A stretch of DNA of 64,000 nt, from assembly GCA_015680685.1 (NCBI GenBank), contig MNCI01004262.1, positions 274,912 through 338,911 on the forward strand, read 5' to 3'. Position 1 is the first letter of the stretch. Each line of letters starts with the position of its first letter. Both the position numbers and the translations under genes were made by a program. Shown piece after piece: positions 58,950 through 64,000 of the stretch. The notes beneath the pieces were generated by a model that was given only the letters and a program-made list of their open reading frames with translations, was not told the DNA's origin and did no database searches. The DNA comes from Gnetum montanum (lineage: Eukaryota > Streptophyta > Gnetopsida > Gnetales > Gnetaceae).

Positions 58950-60130
58950 GTAAAAAGGACGTAGTACGTAAACATTTATGGTAGTATGTCATCATGGACG
59001 ATAACATACTATGTCGCAAATCCTACGATGGCATAATACTAAGCTGCGTAAGTGAAAACGAAGCAAAAATAATCCTTGAGAAAGTCCATGAAGGACTATG
59101 CAAAGGTCACATAGCACCTAGGATAATGGCAACAAAAATCAGGTGGCTAGGCTATTATTGGCCTTACATGGAGAGAAATTGCATTTTGAAAGTTAAGATG
59201 TATGACACTTGTCAGTGGCATAGCAACTTAATGCATGTGCCACCAATTTAATTGCATACAATGCAAATCACGTGGTTGTTCCAACGTTGGGACCTAGACA
59301 TCATTGGACCCATAACGCCTAAGTCCTCCACATGACATAGCTTTATAATAACCACAATGGAATACTTCACCAAGTGGGTCGAAGTTATTCCCCTTAGGAA
59401 GATGACATCATAGTAGGCTTGCAAGTTCATGTTAGACAACATAGTGACCCGTTTCGACTTGCCCATGACCATAGTGATGGACAACAAACCATAGTTTAGT
59501 AGCACCGAAACCAATGCCTTTTTTTGAGCACTTTAGCATGAAGCACTCATTTTCATCATCATACTATCCTCAAGAAAATGGTCAAGTGGAGGCCACCAAC
59601 AAGATCATTGTGAACCTTCTCAAGAAGATGCTAAGTAATAGTAAATGACAATGGCATGAGTAACTAGTTTATGCACTTTGGGCCTACCACATAATGCATT
59701 GAACAGCAACAAGTATGATGCCTTATAGTCTCATCTATGGATCTAAAGCAATTTTTTCACTTAAATTATAGGTTCCATCACTTTGCATAATCCTCTTGAA
59801 ATTCATTGACAAAGATCATAACAATAAATTAAGAATCATAAACCTTAACTTAATACAGGAGGAGTGCATGTGTACACTTGATCGCATCGAGTGGTATCAA
59901 GAAAGGCAATGACAAAAGCATCATCACAAGCAACATCAGCACTCAATCAGGAGAGGGAACCTACTCGTCAAGGTTGTTTGCAAATCCATAGATAAATTCT
60001 TAGCTAACTTGGAATGGCCTTTCCTAGTCACTAAGGCCTATGACAATGGAGCATTCAAGCTTGGTGACTAAGACAAAAACAATTTTACCAATCCCATGAA
60101 CCATTTGCACCTAAATCCATACTACATCTA
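58950..60130 (+). pseudogene. Tat integrase, copy D
   Basis: The open stretch 58994-59251 carries DDNILCRKSYDGI, VHEGLCKGHIAPRIMATKI, GYYWPYMERNC and a decayed zinc pair (YDTCQW). The core follows with WDLDIIGPI (first Asp, about 59295), MEYFTKWVEVIPL, FDLPMTIVMDN (second Asp, about 59470) and NGQVEATNKIIV in shifted frame (Glu, about 59590). The C-terminal part runs through IEWYQERQ and FLVTKAYDNGAFKLGD to 60130. Adjacent TAG codons at 59411-59416 replace glutamines seen in other copies. The terminal third is duplicated downstream. Confidence 0.87.
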
Positions 60131-61322
60131 GTGTGTAGCACCACACATCAATGAAGCAAGGTAAGCATTCATCCGCTACGACATTAAACTAACATAGCTC
60201 ATCCACTAAGATTTTAAACTAACATAGTTTATCCACTACAATGTTAAACTGGCATAGCTCATCTGCTAAGAAATTAAACTGGCATAGTTCATCCGCTACA
60301 ATGTTAAACTGGCATAAGAGGTCTGCTATGATCATAAACTAGCATAACTTGTCCTTGGGTCATGATGTTAAACTAGCGCAACGTGTCCACTAAGACTATA
60401 AACTGGCAATCCACCATAACTTTAAATTAGTAGTTTGTCATGACTCTAAAGTGGCACAGCACGTTCACTAAGACATTAAACTAGCATAGAGTAGTCCACT
60501 AGAACTATAAACTAGCACAGCATGGTCTACTAGGACCTTAAACTAGGCCCAAGGATCATAATCCTCTTGAATTTCATTGACAAAGGTTAGAACAATAAAT
60601 TAAGAACCATAGACCTTGACTCAATACAGGAGCAGCACATGAATACGCTTGATTGCATCAAGTGGTATCAAGAAAGGCAATGACAAAAGCATCATCACAA
60701 CCAGCATCAACACCTTATCAAGACAAGGGACCTAGTCCTCAAGGCCATTTGCAAATCCATAGATAAATTCTTAGCCAACTTGGAAGGGCCTTTCCTAGTC
60801 ACTAAGGCCTATGATAATGGAGCATTCAAGCTCACTAACTAAGACAAAAAAAAGTTTACCAATCCCATGAACCATCTGCACCTAAAGCCATACTACATCT
60901 AGTGTGTAGCACCACACATCAATGAAGCAAGGTAAGCATTCATCCACTATGACATTAAACTAGCATAGCTCATCCACTAAAATGTTAAACTGGCATAGCT
61001 TATCCACTACAACTTTAAAATGGCATAGCTCATCTACTAAGACATTAAACTAGCATAGTTCATTTGCTACGATATTAAACTGGCATAAGAGGTTTACTTT
61101 GACCATAAACTAGCACAACTTATCCTTGGGTCATAACGTTAAACTGGCGCAACGTGTCTGCCAAGACTATAAACTATCAGTCCATCATGACTTTAAATTA
61201 GTAGTTTTTCATGACTCTAAAGTGGCACAGCATGTTCACTAAGATGTTAAACTATCACAGAGTAGTCTGCTAGAACTATAAACTAACATAGCATGGTCTA
61301 CTAGGACCTTAAACTAGGCCCA
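59786..61322. repeat. 771-bp tandem duplication of integrase end and 3' UTR
   Basis: The block beginning CATAATCCTCTTGAA at 59786 starts again at 60557 and runs to about 61322. Each half contains the last roughly 110 codons of integrase plus the 30-bp repeat array. The halves differ by scattered substitutions, so the duplication is not recent. Confidence 0.92.
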
Positions 61323-61385
61323 ATGGTTTGCTAGTACCATAAACTAGTGAAGCCATGGTCTACCAAGACCTTAAATTGGGTTTGC
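60163..61385. repeat. 30-bp minisatellite in the 3' UTR (copy D)
   Basis: Units of the form CATCCGCTACGACATTAAACTAACATAGCT repeat with a 30-bp period, degenerating into 35-40 bp units (CACTAAGACTATAAACTGGCA) toward the right. Two arrays (60163-60550 and 60935-61385) exist because of the 771-bp duplication. The motif ATTAAACTGGCA is the reverse complement of the copy B 3'-UTR repeat. Confidence 0.92.
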
Positions 61386-62496
61386 GATTAGTCATTAATA
61401 ACTTTTTCCATCCTTCTACAAGTAAGCAAGTAAGCATACTACAACTATCCTTCTACACTAAGCAAGCAAGCACATTGTAGTTTCCAAATAAAGCACTTGC
61501 AATCTATGCAACCTATGTCACTACCTTCTACATTTATGTATTGTGTGGTTTTCTTGTCTTCTTGGAGTTGTGTTTGCAAGACAAAGCCCTAGCCAATTAT
61601 CCAAAGGTGTATCCCAGCACAACAACAAGTCATCACATTGCTCCAATGTGCATGATTAGACTAGCTAAGCCTCTCAAGAGTGCAAATCCTTACTATCCTA
61701 TTATAGCCTACTCACATCCACTCCTATATCCTGATACCCTTTCATTCCTTGCATAGCAAAGATTGCAAACTCTTTGATGTTCATGTGCTGTGACCACATG
61801 GCACACTCTTCAAGTTAAATTGTAGAACTTAAGGTAGATGTAACATAAGTTGTCCCATGGAAAGCCTGTCTTTCTCAATCAAAGCCTAGGTGGATGTAAC
61901 ACAAGTCATCCTGGGCAGGAAACACCTATCATACAAATGCAATGTAGTTTTGCAAACACCAAAGCAAAGCCCATCTAGTGACATGCAACTAACTTGATGG
62001 AAAGCACCTCACAACAAGCATTTAGCAACATGGAGAACCCAAAGCAAGTTTGTCCTATAGTAAAGAGTAAAAATAAAAAAGAGAAAAGAGACCAAAAGAG
62101 AAAAAGTAAAAGAGCACATCCCCAAGCAGCCCAACAATGTTGCAATTTCATAACCGGTTCAACCTTGAATCCACACCGACTCTCTCATAAGCACTCCAAC
62201 AAGAGGTCAACGTTTTCAAGGGCAAGCCACTCTAGTGCCATGGTCATCATTAGCTATGATGTCCTCATGCCATAACATCCCCTTTGTACCTGATCTTCCC
62301 TTTTATTCCCAGCACATCACCTACACCTTTTACTCCCACTTCTCACCTACCATTTAGCATATCACTATCCATAACAATCTTGAGCATGATGCAATGACAT
62401 CTGATCAAGTACTGAAGAGTGATGTTGATGCCAAGTTTGCTATGATGTTTTGTTATTCTTTATCGACATCCCTTCAGCCACTCCTCTAGATGTCAA
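61386..62496 (+). other. 3' untranslated region of copy D
   Basis: No gene. GATGTAACA(C)AAGT(T/C)GTCCC repeats (61835-61925) and the A/G-rich tract (62060-62115) match the same blocks in copy B. A Lys-rich open frame at 61994-62275 is a reading of the purine tract. The rest shows nothing. Confidence 0.7.
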
Positions 62497-62510
62497 TAAA
62501 GAGGGACCAA
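62497..62510 (+). promoter_or_regulatory. Polypurine tract of copy D
   Basis: AAAAGAGGGACCAA directly precedes the LTR start TGAAACA (TCAATA lies upstream). It supports the plus orientation of D and fixes the 3' LTR edge. Confidence 0.6.
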
Positions 62511-63211
62511 TGAAACACCATTAAATTCGAACTATAGCATCCTGACTGCAAATTTTTCTAAGTGTTGGGACTACACTCTCCATTATCCTAAAGAGTACTT
62601 GGCCTCTTGTGGAGAGTGTAGTCAACATGAAGGCCATTTCTTGCAATTTTTTCCAAGTGTTAAAACTACGCACACCCCTAGTTAAGAGCATAGTCAGCCT
62701 CTTATAGAGAAGCATAGTTAGCAGAGAGCAAGTTTTTTGCAAATTTTTTTTCTAAGTCCTGGGACTATGCTCTCCACCAACCCAGAGCATAGTTAGCCTC
62801 TAGTGGAAAGTGTAGCTAGCACATGGCCAATTTTTGTAGCTTTTTTTTCTAAGTGTGGAACTATGCTCTTTCCCAGTCCAGAGTGTAATCAAGCGTAGTC
62901 AGCCAGAACAATCTCCAATGGCCTCCATAGCATAGCAACAATGCTTGGCTTAGCTTCAAAACGCAATCAACTCACCTTTAGCAAGCATAGTCAACAAAAT
63001 ATTTTCTTTTTGTATCCTCTTTTGCCCAAAATTTATAACTATGCTTGACCTCACACAAGAGCACAAAGAGCGTAGTCCCATGGAGCATAACCTCAAAGTC
63101 TCATTTTTTAGGTACCTTGTAGTTTTCTCAGCATAGACATGCATTTGCCAATGTAGTCACAATCTCATAGTCTCATAGAGTCTAGTAGAGCATAGAAAAG
63201 TATAACACCAT
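62511..63211 (+). repeat. 3' LTR of copy D, interrupted
   Basis: Colinear with 44401-45093. Homology breaks after TATAACACCA, where an unrelated LTR begins with TGATGAGAC. The hairpin words GACTATGCTCT/AGAGCATAGTT are best preserved here (62763-62794). Confidence 0.88.
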
Positions 63212-64000
63212 TGATGAGACATGAAATTGCTCATCTTGCTGGCGGTCGCGTTAAGGCACCCACGTTGTATCATGGGTCACAATATATCATGGGTCACGAC
63301 ATCGCGTACGTGATATGGCAGTCCACCGCCATGTCTATAAATAAGAGGCAGCTATCCCTTGTTAGGGGATCCCAGTTTTAGAGTAGCGAAGCTTTGGGAG
63401 TTTGATCCCTCCAGAGTTAGATTTTTTCCTGTGTCTGCCCATAGTGTGGTGAATGTAATTGTACGGTGTCTTTATTCGAGTGTGCCATACTTGGACACGT
63501 ACATGACCGGCAATAAAGATCAAGATTACTTCATCATTGCAGCATTCACTTAGTTTATTTATTGTTATTTATTGCTTTCATAGCGTGGTGTGAGTACAAC
63601 TTGATTACGAGCATTTAAGTGTGACTGCTTGGTAGCCCAGTGGTGTAGCTAGGGGGATCTACGCTAGGTAACCCAGTGGCGTATTTGGGGTTTGTGGTTG
63701 GTAATCCCAGTGGCGTACCTAGGCCTATGCTTGGTAGTCCCAATGGCAGTCGTGCACGAAGTCCAAGATGTGTACGGTTGATCAAGGAACCGGTTGCTCG
63801 TCGCACTTAGGCTAGATTAGATTTCTTACCCTTTTCCTCTTAGCTTAGATTAGTTAATATTATTTTCCACTGCCATCAGGAGTAGCCTAGATTAGGACAC
63901 ATCATACACCTCATCTAGACTAAACCATACATGACATATGCAAACTAGTCTAGGTGGGAAGACAGCGAACTGCGACCTAAGGCTAACTATCTAGGTGCCA
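63212..64000 (+). repeat. Younger E-type LTR, left part
   Basis: Starts TGATGA like the LTR of element E and shares TATAAATA (63336-63343), TTTATTCGAGTG, an AATAAAG signal (63513) and the GGTAATCCCAGT(G/A) series (63630-63740) with 32737-33588. It reaches the window end near GGGAAGACAGCGAA, close to its expected right border. Many CpG sites survive (GGCGGTCGCG, ATCGCGTACG), unlike the CpG-poor E LTR, so it is a later insertion. Orientation is inferred from the TATA and poly(A) order. Confidence 0.8.

Noticed and set aside
60163-61385. Regular 30-bp repeats resembling a CRISPR array
   Set aside because: Units are directly adjacent without unique spacers, diverge gradually, and lie in the 3' UTR of a plant retroelement.
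1-64000. tRNA, rRNA, snoRNA or organelle insert genes
   Set aside because: No conserved tRNA boxes, rRNA segments or organelle genes were noticed on either strand; a dedicated scan (tRNAscan-SE, Infernal) would be decisive.

Overview
The window is plant-type nuclear heterochromatin made almost entirely of old, nested Ty3/gypsy LTR retrotransposons. I see no intact protein-coding gene, rRNA, tRNA or CRISPR. A plant is indicated by retroelements of the Tat/Ogre lineage (a second, aRNH-type RNase H between the RT-RNase H block and integrase; gag and protease of Tat type) and by plant-like GT-AG introns. Large nested, strongly decayed elements suggest a big repeat-rich genome, perhaps a gymnosperm or fern; the species cannot be fixed from sequence alone.

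Four Tat-type copies are visible. Copy A (minus, 1-3430) is a gag start plus its LTR. Copy C (minus) has LTR 42971-44400, gag-pro 42970-39480, an antisense gene at 33652-38797 and, beyond a nested insertion, an RT fragment at 5600-4140. Copy B (minus, 9498-24398) is complete from LTR to LTR. Copy D (plus, 44401-63211) is nearly complete; its 3' LTR is cut by a younger LTR (63212 onward). A second gypsy family, element E (plus), has a truncated 5' LTR at 7369-7934, gag interrupted by B, pol at 25631-27560, an extra gene at 29246-32503 and a 3' LTR at 32737-33588. The inferred nesting is B inside E, E inside C, D inside the LTR of C, and a further E-type LTR inside the LTR of D.

The most interesting system is a multi-exon gene carried ANTISENSE between protease and reverse transcriptase in all three Tat copies where that junction is present. 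Copies C and D each have ten recognisable exons (about 3 kb of exon, near 1,000 codons) with matching splice sites and reading frames. B keeps exons 1, 8, 9 and 10. B and D share a TATA box plus downstream motif. On the sense strand the cassette lies where Ogre elements have their pro-RT intron, and a 3' splice-site-like sequence precedes the RT reading frame in B and D. Degenerate GTTTAAGGCC-type repeats lie on both sides of the cassette and again in the 3' UTR. Element E carries a sense-strand gene of similar build (plant-transposon-protein-like domain, long coiled coil, Pro/Glu-rich tail) with its own TATA box and 5'-UTR intron. All copies carry stops and frameshifts, so these are fossils of a once functional arrangement.
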